From NCBI RefSeq assembly GCF_900108335.1, contig NZ_FNVT01000025.1, forward strand, positions 1 to 64,000: DNA of 64,000 nt, in the 5' to 3' direction. Below are positions 42,514 through 50,349 of the stretch, in pieces (positions within the stretch are counted from its first letter, which is position 1; each line of letters starts with the position of its first letter). This stretch comes from Nonomuraea solani. GTDB taxonomy: Bacteria; Actinomycetota; Actinomycetes; Streptosporangiales; Streptosporangiaceae. Both the position numbers and the translations under genes were made by a program. The notes under the pieces were generated by a model. The model was given only the letters and a program-made list of their open reading frames with translations. It made no database searches and had not been told where the DNA came from.

Positions 42514-43656
42514 GTGCAGACCGGAGCCATTGCTGAGGTCGGGGACGCCGCCGGGCGGTTGGTCTCAGTGGACCCGGCTGGGCGATACGTTGCTCTCGCG
42601 CAGCCGGAGCTCGTCACCGTCCATGATGCTCATGACGGGCTCGCCCCGGTGATGTCCTGTGTGCCGACCGGGCCGTACCGCGAGCTGGCCGTCCATCCCG
42701 CCGGTGAGAGCATCGCGATTCTGTGTGACGACCTGACGGTCGAACTGTGGTGTTCCCGCGGTGAGGCGTACAGGTACCCGGGCGGCAGCACAGAGCGAGA
42801 CGGCTGGACTGATGGGACGAGCCGGGGCCAAGGGATCGCGGATGACGGGCGTTGTGCCGGCTGGCTGCAGTTCACCGCCGACGGCTCGTACCTCCTCTTC
42901 GGGGAGGCGCGGCCGGACGGCCCCGTGCGGCTGAACCTGCTCGATGTCCGGACATTGACCCGTATCGGCACCGTGCCGCTGGAGACCTGGGGTGAAGGGG
43001 TCGAGGTCGCCTGCGCGCCGGCGCCGTCGACCGCCGTCGCGTTCGCGGCATGCTCTGGTGATGACACCGTGATCCTGGCCGTTGCCGAGGTCGTGGAGGG
43101 TCGGCTGCGGGTGTACGGCGCCGATTCCCGCTCATCGTCGCCGGCCGCCGACATTCCTGGTGAGCGGGTGACGGGGATCGCGTTCTCGCCGGCCGGTGAG
43201 CTGGTGGTGCTCGACTCCGACGCGTACGTGTCGGCGGTTCGCTGGCGAGACCCCGTACCGAGCAGGCGAGACCTGGCCGGCGGCTACGAGCTGCTCCGAG
43301 CGGACGTCGAACCGCGCCGGCCGTTCGTCGCCGGGCTTCGCGCGCTCGGTACCGACGACGAGGAGCTGAGCCTGGGTGGGCCGATGTTCGTCCGGGGCCG
43401 GACGCTCGCCGCCGTCGTGGAGCGGGAGCGGTGGATCGGCGGCGATCTCGACTGGCGGTCCGTCGCGCTGGTCTTCCTGGACATCCCGACCGGCGAATGG
43501 CTGGGTTTTCTCGAACTGCCCGGCGCCGAGCGCGACGAGCCGATTCTCCTGCGCGACGGCATCGTCTGCCAGAGCATCGGCGAACGGACCCGGGTCGCTC
43601 GATGGCTGCCCGCGGATCGGCCGGGAGGGGTATACCTTCCCGGTGATCGTCCGTAG
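42514..43656 (+). CDS. Predicted beta-propeller protein of unknown function
   Basis: A 380-residue soluble protein made of recurring beta-strand blocks such as GRLVSVDPAGRYVALAQPEL, YRELAVHPAGESIAILCDDL and VTGIAFSPAGELVVLDSDAY. This is the pattern of a degenerate WD40/YVTN-type propeller. No catalytic motif or signal peptide is visible. It is divergent from the XRE/DUF6879 operon and upstream of a uridine-kinase-like gene. The GTG at 42514 is the first plausible start. Function is unknown. Confidence 0.75.
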   Translation: MQTGAIAEVGDAAGRLVSVDPAGRYVALAQPELVTVHDAHDGLAPVMSCVPTGPYRELAVHPAGESIAILCDDLTVELWCSRGEAYRYPGGSTERDGWTDGTSRGQGIADDGRCAGWLQFTADGSYLLFGEARPDGPVRLNLLDVRTLTRIGTVPLETWGEGVEVACAPAPSTAVAFAACSGDDTVILAVAEVVEGRLRVYGADSRSSSPAADIPGERVTGIAFSPAGELVVLDSDAYVSAVRWRDPVPSRRDLAGGYELLRADVEPRRPFVAGLRALGTDDEELSLGGPMFVRGRTLAAVVERERWIGGDLDWRSVALVFLDIPTGEWLGFLELPGAERDEPILLRDGIVCQSIGERTRVARWLPADRPGGVYLPGDRP

Positions 43657-43762
43657 GTCTCAAACCGATCGAGTCCGCCCGGGCCCACCGGCGTGCGATC
43701 GACGCACCCCATCTCGTCCACGCCGGCCTGACGTGGAGGTGCTGAACTTGAGAGAGGCGGCA

Positions 43763-44473
43763 ATGGACCAAGGCACCCGCGGCGAGCTCATCAGCCGGCT
43801 GGCCGAGGCGATCAGGTCCGTCACGGTCGCGCACCCGCTGCGGGTCGCCATCGACGGGCCGCCCGCCGCCGGCAAGACCACGCTGGCCGACGAGCTCGCC
43901 GTCGTCCTGCGCGCGCAGGATCGCGACGTCATCCGCGCGACCATCGACGACTTCCTCGTCCCCCGTGCACAGCGCTACCGACGCGGCCGGTACTCGGCCG
44001 AAGGCTGCTACTTCGACGCCCACGACCACGCCGCGCTGTGCCGGGTCCTGCTCGATCCGCTGGGCCCAGGCGGCGACCGAAGGTTCCGGCACGCGGTCTA
44101 CGACAGAGACAGCGACACTCCATCGTCCCCGCCGGTCACGACCGCCCCCGCGGACGCCGTACTGCTCTTCGACGGTGTCTTCCTCCTGCGCCCAGAACTC
44201 ATCGGCCGGTGGGACCTGCGCATCTTCGTGTCCGTCCCCTTCGAGCGGACGATAGATCGCGCCCGGGACCGAGGCACGGCGCCGGCCGGGTCCACCGCCG
44301 ACACCGCGAGCACCGCCGGCACCGCCGACATCGAACGGTCCTGGCGCAATCGCTATATCCCCTCCCAAAAGCTCTACTTCGCCACGGCCCGCCCCACCGA
44401 CCACGCCGACATCATCGTGTACAACGACCAGCTCCAGCGGCCGACCTGGGAAGTCCGGCCGCACGGGATTTGA
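43763..44473 (+). CDS. Uridine-kinase-like P-loop kinase
   Basis: A 236-residue P-loop NTPase with Walker A DGPPAAGKTT (about residues 31-40), the TIDDF motif after strand 2 (acceptor/base aspartates), and FDGVFLLRPEL. This matches the uridine kinase / phosphoribulokinase-like family. It may phosphorylate a nucleoside, pantothenate or another small hydroxyl compound. The ATG at 43763 has GAGAGG about 6 nt upstream. A Thr/Ala/Ser-rich insert (GSTADTASTAGTADI) near residue 175 is probably a surface loop. Confidence 0.85.
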   Translation: MDQGTRGELISRLAEAIRSVTVAHPLRVAIDGPPAAGKTTLADELAVVLRAQDRDVIRATIDDFLVPRAQRYRRGRYSAEGCYFDAHDHAALCRVLLDPLGPGGDRRFRHAVYDRDSDTPSSPPVTTAPADAVLLFDGVFLLRPELIGRWDLRIFVSVPFERTIDRARDRGTAPAGSTADTASTAGTADIERSWRNRYIPSQKLYFATARPTDHADIIVYNDQLQRPTWEVRPHGI

Positions 44474-44520
44474 CGATCGCTCCAGGCGGTGCGGCCCCCG
44501 GCCTGACCGAGCACCGCCGC

Positions 44521-46287
44521 TCACGGCTCCAGCTTGAGCCTCTTCCTCGACGTACCCGGAAACACGACGACCAGGTGCTGCTCGTCGCCCGCATCGTCGA
44601 TGCGCACGTAGACACGGAGCCGGTAGCGGCCCTTCCCCGCGATCGCCAGGTTCGGTATCGGGGCATCGGCGCCGACCTCTCCTCCCTCGCCCCTCTCCGG
44701 CACGGTGAGCCGGCCGGTGCGGCTGACGATCGGCACCTCGTTGACCTGACGCCACCCGGCCGTCCGCCGCGGCGGCGCGGCGTGGAAGGCCTTCACCGTC
44801 AGGCACAGGTTGGTGACGTCTGCGACGTGCCCGACGAGCGCCGCGCTGCCGGCCACCCCGATTTGGACGCTGTCGTCGTAGACCCTGTCCATCGCCTGCT
44901 CCGCATCCTTCTCAGCCGTTTCGTCCTCGGGGTCGTGGACCAGATAGCCGGGATCGCCGTCGACGAACAGGAAGTATTTGGCCGTGGCCTGGGCGACACC
45001 CTTCGTGCGGGGCCACGGGTCGCGGCACTGCGCGTTCTCCTCGAGGATGTAGGCGGTGGTCGCCGCCTCCGCCTCCGTGGCCGACCGCAGCAGCTCGGGA
45101 TGGGTTTCGCCGATGGTCTCCGGGCACACGTAGACGAGGTTCCACGGGGCCGCGGCCCAGGCGGGCCGCGCGCTCCCGGCCCGCGTCAGAAGCGCCTCCT
45201 GCTCGGCGCGGTCCTCTGTGCGGCACAGCGCCCGCCCGTACGCGAGGATCGCCTGGTCCGACAGGCTGTCCGGGAACATGGGCGGGACTCCGCCGTCTCT
45301 GCTCCGCACCAGGCACAGGAACGTGGCGTCGCGTTCCGCGGGTTTCAGATCGCCGGAGGCGGGCCGGTCGTAGCAGTCGGTCGTCGAGCCGGTGTAGGTG
45401 AGGTGCGCGGCCTGCTCCGGGTGGATCAGTGCGATGATCGGCAGTACGGTCACGGCCGCCACCGCGACGCGGATCGCGCGCCGCCGCGCGGGCGGCGGGT
45501 CCGCCGGGCGCTCCTCGATGGGCAGTTCACGGGCGGTCGCCGCGGCCCACACGGCGCTGACGAGCCCCGCCGCGTTCGTCATGACCAGTATCGCCAGACT
45601 GCCGCTGAAGAGCGTGCCGAGCAGGACCACCAGCGCGTAGACGCCCACCGACGACCACCCGGCGGCCAGTGTGCCGCGGCTCCACCGGCCGTCGCGCCTC
45701 TGCCCGACGACCGTGAGGATGATCGTCGCCGCTCCGCCCAGCAGCGAGCCCACTTCGACGATGCCGCCCGATCCAAGCTCTTGGAGGCCGAGTTCGAAGA
45801 GCAGGACGTTGGCCGTCCCAGCCAGCTCGACCGCGAACATCGCCCCGGCCGCGGCGCACAGCATGCGGGACCGCCAGCGGATGACGAGCAGGTAGAGGAT
45901 GTGAATCGCGGTCCACTGCGCGAGCCGGAACGCCGTGTCGAACCCGTCGGGGAGCAGCGCGATCGGCCACCACGGCACGAGGGTGTACGCCACCGCCAGA
46001 TACAGCAGCCGGCGCAGCACCTTCGCCCGGCGATCCAGCGGTCCCGGCGCGGGGGGACGCAGGATCAGCCACAGGAGCGCGGCCTTCACCAGGGCGGCCA
46101 CGAGCAGCGCCGCGACCGTCAGGGTGTCGAACCCGCCGCGAGAGTAGAACTCCGCATCGCCTGGCGGCGACCATTCGACGGCCGCCCAGAGCCAGGCGTC
46201 GCCGAGCACCAGGCCCACGACCGCCGCCACAAGAACCAGGCTTACGACTCCAAGCCTGATAATTCGCCATAAACCATCCGGAAGCAC
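44521..46287 (-). CDS. Large membrane protein of unknown function
   Basis: A 588-residue protein. The N-terminal half has about eight to nine hydrophobic helices. The C-terminal approximately 280 residues follow a last helix and form an extracytoplasmic domain with several cysteines (TTDCYDRP, FLCLVRS, LVYVCPE, AQCRDP) that could form disulfides, ending in beta-strand-rich sequence. I do not recognise the family. The GTG at 46287 lies 8 nt after a TAAGAT box, consistent with a leaderless start. The upstream open frame to 46386 looks non-coding. It is convergent with the uridine-kinase-like gene. Confidence 0.75.
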   Translation of the reverse strand: MLPDGLWRIIRLGVVSLVLVAAVVGLVLGDAWLWAAVEWSPPGDAEFYSRGGFDTLTVAALLVAALVKAALLWLILRPPAPGPLDRRAKVLRRLLYLAVAYTLVPWWPIALLPDGFDTAFRLAQWTAIHILYLLVIRWRSRMLCAAAGAMFAVELAGTANVLLFELGLQELGSGGIVEVGSLLGGAATIILTVVGQRRDGRWSRGTLAAGWSSVGVYALVVLLGTLFSGSLAILVMTNAAGLVSAVWAAATARELPIEERPADPPPARRRAIRVAVAAVTVLPIIALIHPEQAAHLTYTGSTTDCYDRPASGDLKPAERDATFLCLVRSRDGGVPPMFPDSLSDQAILAYGRALCRTEDRAEQEALLTRAGSARPAWAAAPWNLVYVCPETIGETHPELLRSATEAEAATTAYILEENAQCRDPWPRTKGVAQATAKYFLFVDGDPGYLVHDPEDETAEKDAEQAMDRVYDDSVQIGVAGSAALVGHVADVTNLCLTVKAFHAAPPRRTAGWRQVNEVPIVSRTGRLTVPERGEGGEVGADAPIPNLAIAGKGRYRLRVYVRIDDAGDEQHLVVVFPGTSRKRLKLEP

Positions 46288-46419
46288 GAGACGCGATCTT
46301 AGCGGTTTCGATGATGGTGAGGCGCCGGGTGCCCAGAATGTCGCAGGCGAAGGAGGTGACGTTCCCGCTGCGCCACCCCATCGCAATCCAGGTCAAGGTT
46401 GCCATTGCCGAATGACATG

Positions 46420-46439
46420 GGATGTCGTCAATGACATCC
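46420..46439. promoter_or_regulatory. Inverted repeat upstream of the large membrane protein gene
   Basis: GGATGTC-GTCAAT-GACATCC is a perfect 7-6-7 inverted repeat, 133 nt before the gene start at 46287. It may be an operator. The rest of 46288-46538 shows no gene. Confidence 0.4.
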
Positions 46440-46538
46440 GCCCGTAATTGATTCTTTGATTAAGTCCGCGACTTTTGATCTCCTGGCGCTTCTGTGTGCC
46501 CTGGCTACGTTTGAGTCGTTCGTTCTCAACCGGGGGCT

Positions 46539-46563
46539 GGGGTTTTCTTTCTTCGAGAACCCC
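46539..46563. terminator. Possible terminator hairpin
   Basis: GGGGTTTTC pairs with GAGAACCCC (one wobble pair) across 7 nt. On the minus strand it would follow the broken lipoprotein gene by about 40 nt. Confidence 0.4.
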
Positions 46564-46603
46564 GTTCTTCTCGCGTCGATCTACTCCATCTATCGCTAGC
46601 CGA

Positions 46604-46944
46604 TCATTGGCAGGGTGGCATCGGCTCCGAAGGTGACGGTACGAAATCAGCCGATCCGCCTTGCCAGGTGAACCATACGAGATATCCCGGCGGTTTCGTC
46701 CTTGCCGTCGGGATGTGGCTGTTCTGGGGGGCCACCGGCGTCCACCGAAATGTGCGGACCGAAGCCCGCAATGCGTGTAAAGGACGAACGGATACTTCGT
46801 GCCGACCGCCGGTGACTCCGTGGAGCCGCCACTGGTGGCGGGCCTATATGTTGTCGCCGGGGAAAGATCTCCGGATGGCGACCCCGCCGCACCACATCCG
46901 GCGATGGCGACTGCGATAAGTGCTGCACCGGCAACGTGTCGCAT
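46604..46944 (-). pseudogene. Putative lipoprotein gene broken at a run of six C
   Basis: The minus strand starts MRHVAGAALIAVAIAGCGA, a signal peptide with lipobox, and continues through KYPFVLYTHCGLRSAHFGGR to a TGGCCCCCCAG stretch at about 46730. There the frame breaks into repeat-free nonsense. Adding one C to the run restores an open frame, RRWPPQNSHIPTARTKPPGY then LVWFTWQGGSADFVPSPSEP, ending at 46604. The YTHCG segment resembles small actinomycete lipoproteins of unknown function. This is either a true frameshift, a slippage-switchable gene or a sequencing error. Confidence 0.6.
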
Positions 46945-47036
46945 GGTTTCTCGGACTAGAGCATTTACTGCGGGCATTGACCAATGGGGCGGTGCGCCGT
47001 TTTGATCATTTACCGGCAATTCCCGGTGGCCGGGCG

Positions 47037-47945
47037 TCAGGCTCGTACGTGGCTCGCGGCCTCGTCCGTGTTCCTGGTGGGCGAGGGGTCGCCGCGGTGG
47101 ACGATGACGACCGCCGCGAGGCCGATGGCCAGGCCGAGGGCGGTCTGCGGGCCGAAGGGTTCGCCGAACATGAGGGCTCCCCAGACCGCCGTGACCGGGG
47201 CCATGAGGAACATGAGCGTGTTGACCTTGGTCACTCCGGAACGCCTCAGAATGAGCCAGTACAGCCCGTACCCGCCGAAGGTCGACAGGGCCACGAGCCA
47301 GGTGATCGCGGCCCAGAACGAGAGCTCGGCGGGCGGTAGCGCGGCCCCGGTGCTCACGGCGAGTGCCGTGAAGATGACGGCGCTGGTGACGCAGTGGACG
47401 GTCATCGACGCGGCGGGCGCGACCCGCGTACGGGAGCGGCTTTCCAGAAACGTGGCCGCCACCAGCGAGAACATGCCGAGGAAGGGGATGAGATAGGCCC
47501 ACCAGGCCACACCGGCGCCGGCGGTGGCGTCGGCCAGGGTGACGATGGCGACGCCGCCCACACCCAGGCACAGGCCGAGCCACTGCTTGCGCGAGACGTG
47601 CTGACGCAGCAGCGGGCCGGCGAGCGCTCCGGCGACGAGGGGCTGGACGCCGTCGATCAGGGCGGTGGTGCCACTGGAGACCCCGAGCTGGATCGCGTAG
47701 TAGACGGTGAGCAGATAGCCGCTCTGCGACAGTGCGCCGATCATGGCCTGCCGGACCACGTCCCGCGCGGTGAGGCCCCGCCACGACGTCCTGGAGACGG
47801 CGGCGACGGCGATCAGGATGACGGCCAGCGGCAGGAACCGCCACATCAGGATCGTGATCGCGGACGCGCTGCCGGCGCCGAGCTTGGCCCCGATGAACCC
47901 GGAACTCCAGCAGAGCACGAAGGCGATCGAGAGCAGGAAGTTCAT
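47037..47945 (-). CDS. EamA/DMT-family exporter
   Basis: A 302-residue protein with ten predicted membrane helices in two EamA halves (FVLCWSSGFIGAKLGAGSAS opening, and the second half near LMFLMAPVTAVWGALMFGEP). This family exports amino acids, metabolites or drugs. GGGAG precedes the ATG. It is divergent from a TetR gene across two identical operator boxes, so it is probably the repressed target. Confidence 0.92.
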   Translation of the reverse strand: MNFLLSIAFVLCWSSGFIGAKLGAGSASAITILMWRFLPLAVILIAVAAVSRTSWRGLTARDVVRQAMIGALSQSGYLLTVYYAIQLGVSSGTTALIDGVQPLVAGALAGPLLRQHVSRKQWLGLCLGVGGVAIVTLADATAGAGVAWWAYLIPFLGMFSLVAATFLESRSRTRVAPAASMTVHCVTSAVIFTALAVSTGAALPPAELSFWAAITWLVALSTFGGYGLYWLILRRSGVTKVNTLMFLMAPVTAVWGALMFGEPFGPQTALGLAIGLAAVVIVHRGDPSPTRNTDEAASHVRA

Positions 47946-47959
47946 GGCTCTCCCAAAGC

Positions 47960-47976
47960 TATACAGATCGGTATAC
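47960..47976. promoter_or_regulatory. TetR operator box 1
   Basis: TATACAGATCGGTATAC is a near-palindrome centred on GATC, located just upstream of the EamA ribosome-binding site. Confidence 0.75.
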
Positions 47977-47987
47977 TTACGACTTAC

Positions 47988-48004
47988 TATACAGATCGGT
48001 ATAC
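47988..48004. promoter_or_regulatory. TetR operator box 2
   Basis: This is an exact second copy of the 17-bp box, 28 bp from the first. It overlaps a TATACT -10 box (48000-48005) that lies 8 nt before the TetR GTG, so the regulator should also repress itself. Confidence 0.75.
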
Positions 48005-48013
48005 TGTTGGGCT

Positions 48014-48568
48014 GTGAGCACTACCAAGGGCCGGACGCCCGGCGCGCGGCGCGTCCTGGAGGCCGCCGGGCGGCTGTTCTACGAGCGTGGCATCCATGCC
48101 GTCGGCGTCGACCTGATCGCCGCCGAGGCCGGCGTGACGAAGAAGACCCTCTACGACCGGTTCGGCTCCAAGGAGCAGATCGTCGTGGAGTATCTCGCGG
48201 ATCGGGACGAACGCTGGCGGGCCTTCCTCGCCCAGCGCCTCGACGCCGCGGGGCCGGCGCCGGCGGCGCGCGTCCTGGCCGTCTTCGACGCCTCACGCGC
48301 GTGGTCGGAGGAGAACGGCTCCAAGGGGTGCAGCATGGTCAACGCGCACGCGGAGATCAGCGATCCGTCCCACCCGGCGTACCCGATCATCATCGGGCAG
48401 AAGCAGTGGATGCTCGACCTGTTCACCGGCCTCGCCGGGGATCTGGGCCGCACGTGCATGCTGCTGCACGAAGGAGCGCTTGTCGCCCACGGCCTGAACG
48501 TCTTCGCCGACCCCATCGGCCATGCGCGCGAACAGGTCCGAGCCCTCCTGGCCTCCAACGTTTGCTGA
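48014..48568 (+). CDS. TetR-family transcriptional regulator
   Basis: A 184-residue repressor with an N-terminal helix-turn-helix (GVDLIAAEAGVTKKTLYDRF) and a C-terminal ligand-binding region with SKGCSMVNAHAEISD. It is divergent from the EamA exporter, and both promoters lie within or next to duplicated 17-bp operators. The inducer is unknown. The GTG at 48014 fits a leaderless transcript. Confidence 0.93.
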   Translation: MSTTKGRTPGARRVLEAAGRLFYERGIHAVGVDLIAAEAGVTKKTLYDRFGSKEQIVVEYLADRDERWRAFLAQRLDAAGPAPAARVLAVFDASRAWSEENGSKGCSMVNAHAEISDPSHPAYPIIIGQKQWMLDLFTGLAGDLGRTCMLLHEGALVAHGLNVFADPIGHAREQVRALLASNVC

Positions 48569-48597
48569 TTGGCGTCTTTTGTCCCAAGATTGCCGGA

Positions 48598-49824
48598 GTG
48601 TCCACCCCCCACACCCGGCGCCCCTTCTGGCTGTTCCTGTCCGGTGCCACCGCCCAGCAGATCGGCATGTTCGCCGTCCCCAGCACCCTCATCTACCTCC
48701 TGTTCGATCGGGCCCGCGAGTCCCTGGCCGAGGCCGGGCTGGCCTCCATGACGGTCGTGCTGCTGTCGCTGGTGCTGGCCCTTCCCATCGGCGTGGTCCT
48801 CGACCGGGTGCGGCGCGGTCCGGCGCTGGTGACGACGGCGCTGCTGAGCGCCGTGACGCTGGCGTCCTTCGCCGTCGCCGGCTGGCTGGGGCAGATCACG
48901 CTCCCGCACCTCCTCCCGGCCGTCGTGCTGGTGCCGGTCCTGTGGACCGCCGCACAGCTCGCCGCGCAGGTCTATCTGCCGACGGTCGTCGAGCGCGGGC
49001 GGTTGACGCAGGTCAACGCGGTGGTGGCGCTCGCCGGCGGGCTGGCCGCGTGGCTGTTGCCCCTGGCCTTCACCCGGCCTGACCTGATGCTGGCGCTGGC
49101 GGCCGTCGCGTTCGCGGGCTGCGCGCTGCTGTTCCGGGGCATCGACGTGCCCGAGGAACCCGCGCCGCCCCGTACGGGCTGGTGGCGGGAGATGACCGAA
49201 GGGGTGCGGTTCGTCTGGGCGCATCCCGTGCTCAAGGCCATCACCGTGTACGTCGTCGCGGCCGCCCTGCTGGAACCGCTGCTCGAAGAGCTCGCCGGGT
49301 CACGCGCGAGCGTCGCGACGGGGATCAACGACCTGGCGGTGCCGGTGGGGGCGGTGGCGGCGCTGCTGCTCGGGCGGCGTGTGCACCCCTTCCGGCTGGC
49401 CTGGACGGCGCTGCTGGCCACCCAGCCGTTCGCGCTCCTTCTCGCCGTCGCCGCTTCAGGCCGGCTGGCCGTGCTCTGGTACGGGCTGGGCACGTTCGTG
49501 CCGTGGGCCGGCGCGACGGCCGCCGGGGTGGCCCTGCTCAGCCACCGCCAGGCCATCACACCGCCGAGGCTGCTCGGCCGTACGCTGGCCGCGATGCTCC
49601 TGTTCGCCGGCCTGGCGACGATGGCGGCGTCGTACCTGCAGGTGGTGGTGCTCGGCTACCTGGCCGAGCCGCCCTCGGACCCGATGCCGCCGGTCACCGT
49701 GCAGGCGTGGCCCGTCGTGCTGGTCTGCGCGGCCGGGCTGGTCGCGGCGGCGGTGCCGCTGTATCGGGCCCGCCACCTGGCCGAGAGCGGGCGAGCAGCC
49801 GATCTCATGGGCGCCGGCGCCTGA
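48598..49824 (+). CDS. MFS transporter
   Basis: A 408-residue major facilitator protein with about eleven to twelve membrane helices. It opens TRRPFWLFLSGATAQQIGMF and has a central LRVRRGPALV-like loop (VVLDRVRRGPAL) matching the MFS loop 2-3 pattern. It is 29 nt downstream of the TetR gene and probably co-transcribed with it. The GTG at 48598 begins shortly before the first helix. The substrate is unknown. Its 3' end overlaps the convergent gene by 20 nt. Confidence 0.87.
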   Translation: MSTPHTRRPFWLFLSGATAQQIGMFAVPSTLIYLLFDRARESLAEAGLASMTVVLLSLVLALPIGVVLDRVRRGPALVTTALLSAVTLASFAVAGWLGQITLPHLLPAVVLVPVLWTAAQLAAQVYLPTVVERGRLTQVNAVVALAGGLAAWLLPLAFTRPDLMLALAAVAFAGCALLFRGIDVPEEPAPPRTGWWREMTEGVRFVWAHPVLKAITVYVVAAALLEPLLEELAGSRASVATGINDLAVPVGAVAALLLGRRVHPFRLAWTALLATQPFALLLAVAASGRLAVLWYGLGTFVPWAGATAAGVALLSHRQAITPPRLLGRTLAAMLLFAGLATMAASYLQVVVLGYLAEPPSDPMPPVTVQAWPVVLVCAAGLVAAAVPLYRARHLAESGRAADLMGAGA

Positions 49825-50296
49825 CCGAGAGATCGCGGGCCAGGTGGGCGCGGCGCAGGCCGTGCGAGCGCAGGTAACGGAGATCCTCGGCGGTGTCGTA
49901 CATGAGCTGGACGTGAAAGTAGTTCACCAGCTCCAGCGCCGCGAACAGCCCGAACCCCAGCCCAGGCCAGCTTCCCGCCCCCGGATCGGCCACCATCGCC
50001 CAGACGAGGAACGCCAGGCCGGCGGCCAGCACGACGACGTCGGCCCGGCGCGCGGCGGCGAAGGCGCCGGCCCCTGGGAGAAACCTGTCGTGGGTGGCGA
50101 GCTGGCGGAGCTTGGCGAACCAGTACCCGGATCCCTGCAGCAGGAGCAGCGCGAACAACGCGAAACCCACGCCGTTCGCCACCGTCACCGGGAACCCGGC
50201 AACGACGAACCAGATCACCGCCTGCAACGGGATGTTGAGCAACTCCACCCACGCCAGCGACCGCAGCCGTCGTCGAATCCGGGAACGATGATCCAT
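49805..50296 (-). CDS. Small membrane protein of unknown function
   Basis: A 163-residue protein with a basic N-terminus (MDHRSRIRRRLRSLAWVELL), about four membrane helices and a charged C-terminal tail rich in Arg (LRYLRSHGLRRAHLARDLSV). No family is recognised. It is preceded by a terminator hairpin and is probably transcribed alone. The ATG at 50296 has no clear ribosome-binding site. Confidence 0.75.
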   Translation of the reverse strand: MDHRSRIRRRLRSLAWVELLNIPLQAVIWFVVAGFPVTVANGVGFALFALLLLQGSGYWFAKLRQLATHDRFLPGAGAFAAARRADVVVLAAGLAFLVWAMVADPGAGSWPGLGFGLFAALELVNYFHVQLMYDTAEDLRYLRSHGLRRAHLARDLSVRRRRP

Positions 50297-50312
50297 CCGA
50301 CGATGATCGCAG

Positions 50313-50342
50313 CCTGCCCGGCACCCGACGGCACCGGGCAGG
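50313..50342 (-). terminator. Terminator of the S8 protease gene
   Basis: CCTGCCCGG (50313-50321) pairs with CCGGGCAGG (50334-50342), 8 nt beyond the stop codon of the protease. Confidence 0.75.
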
Positions 50343-50349
50343 AGCGGTG

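Noticed and set aside
46393..47844. A 483-codon minus-strand frame
   Set aside because: It joins a shadow of the DMT exporter gene to the broken lipoprotein gene and non-coding sequence; only the lipoprotein part is supported.
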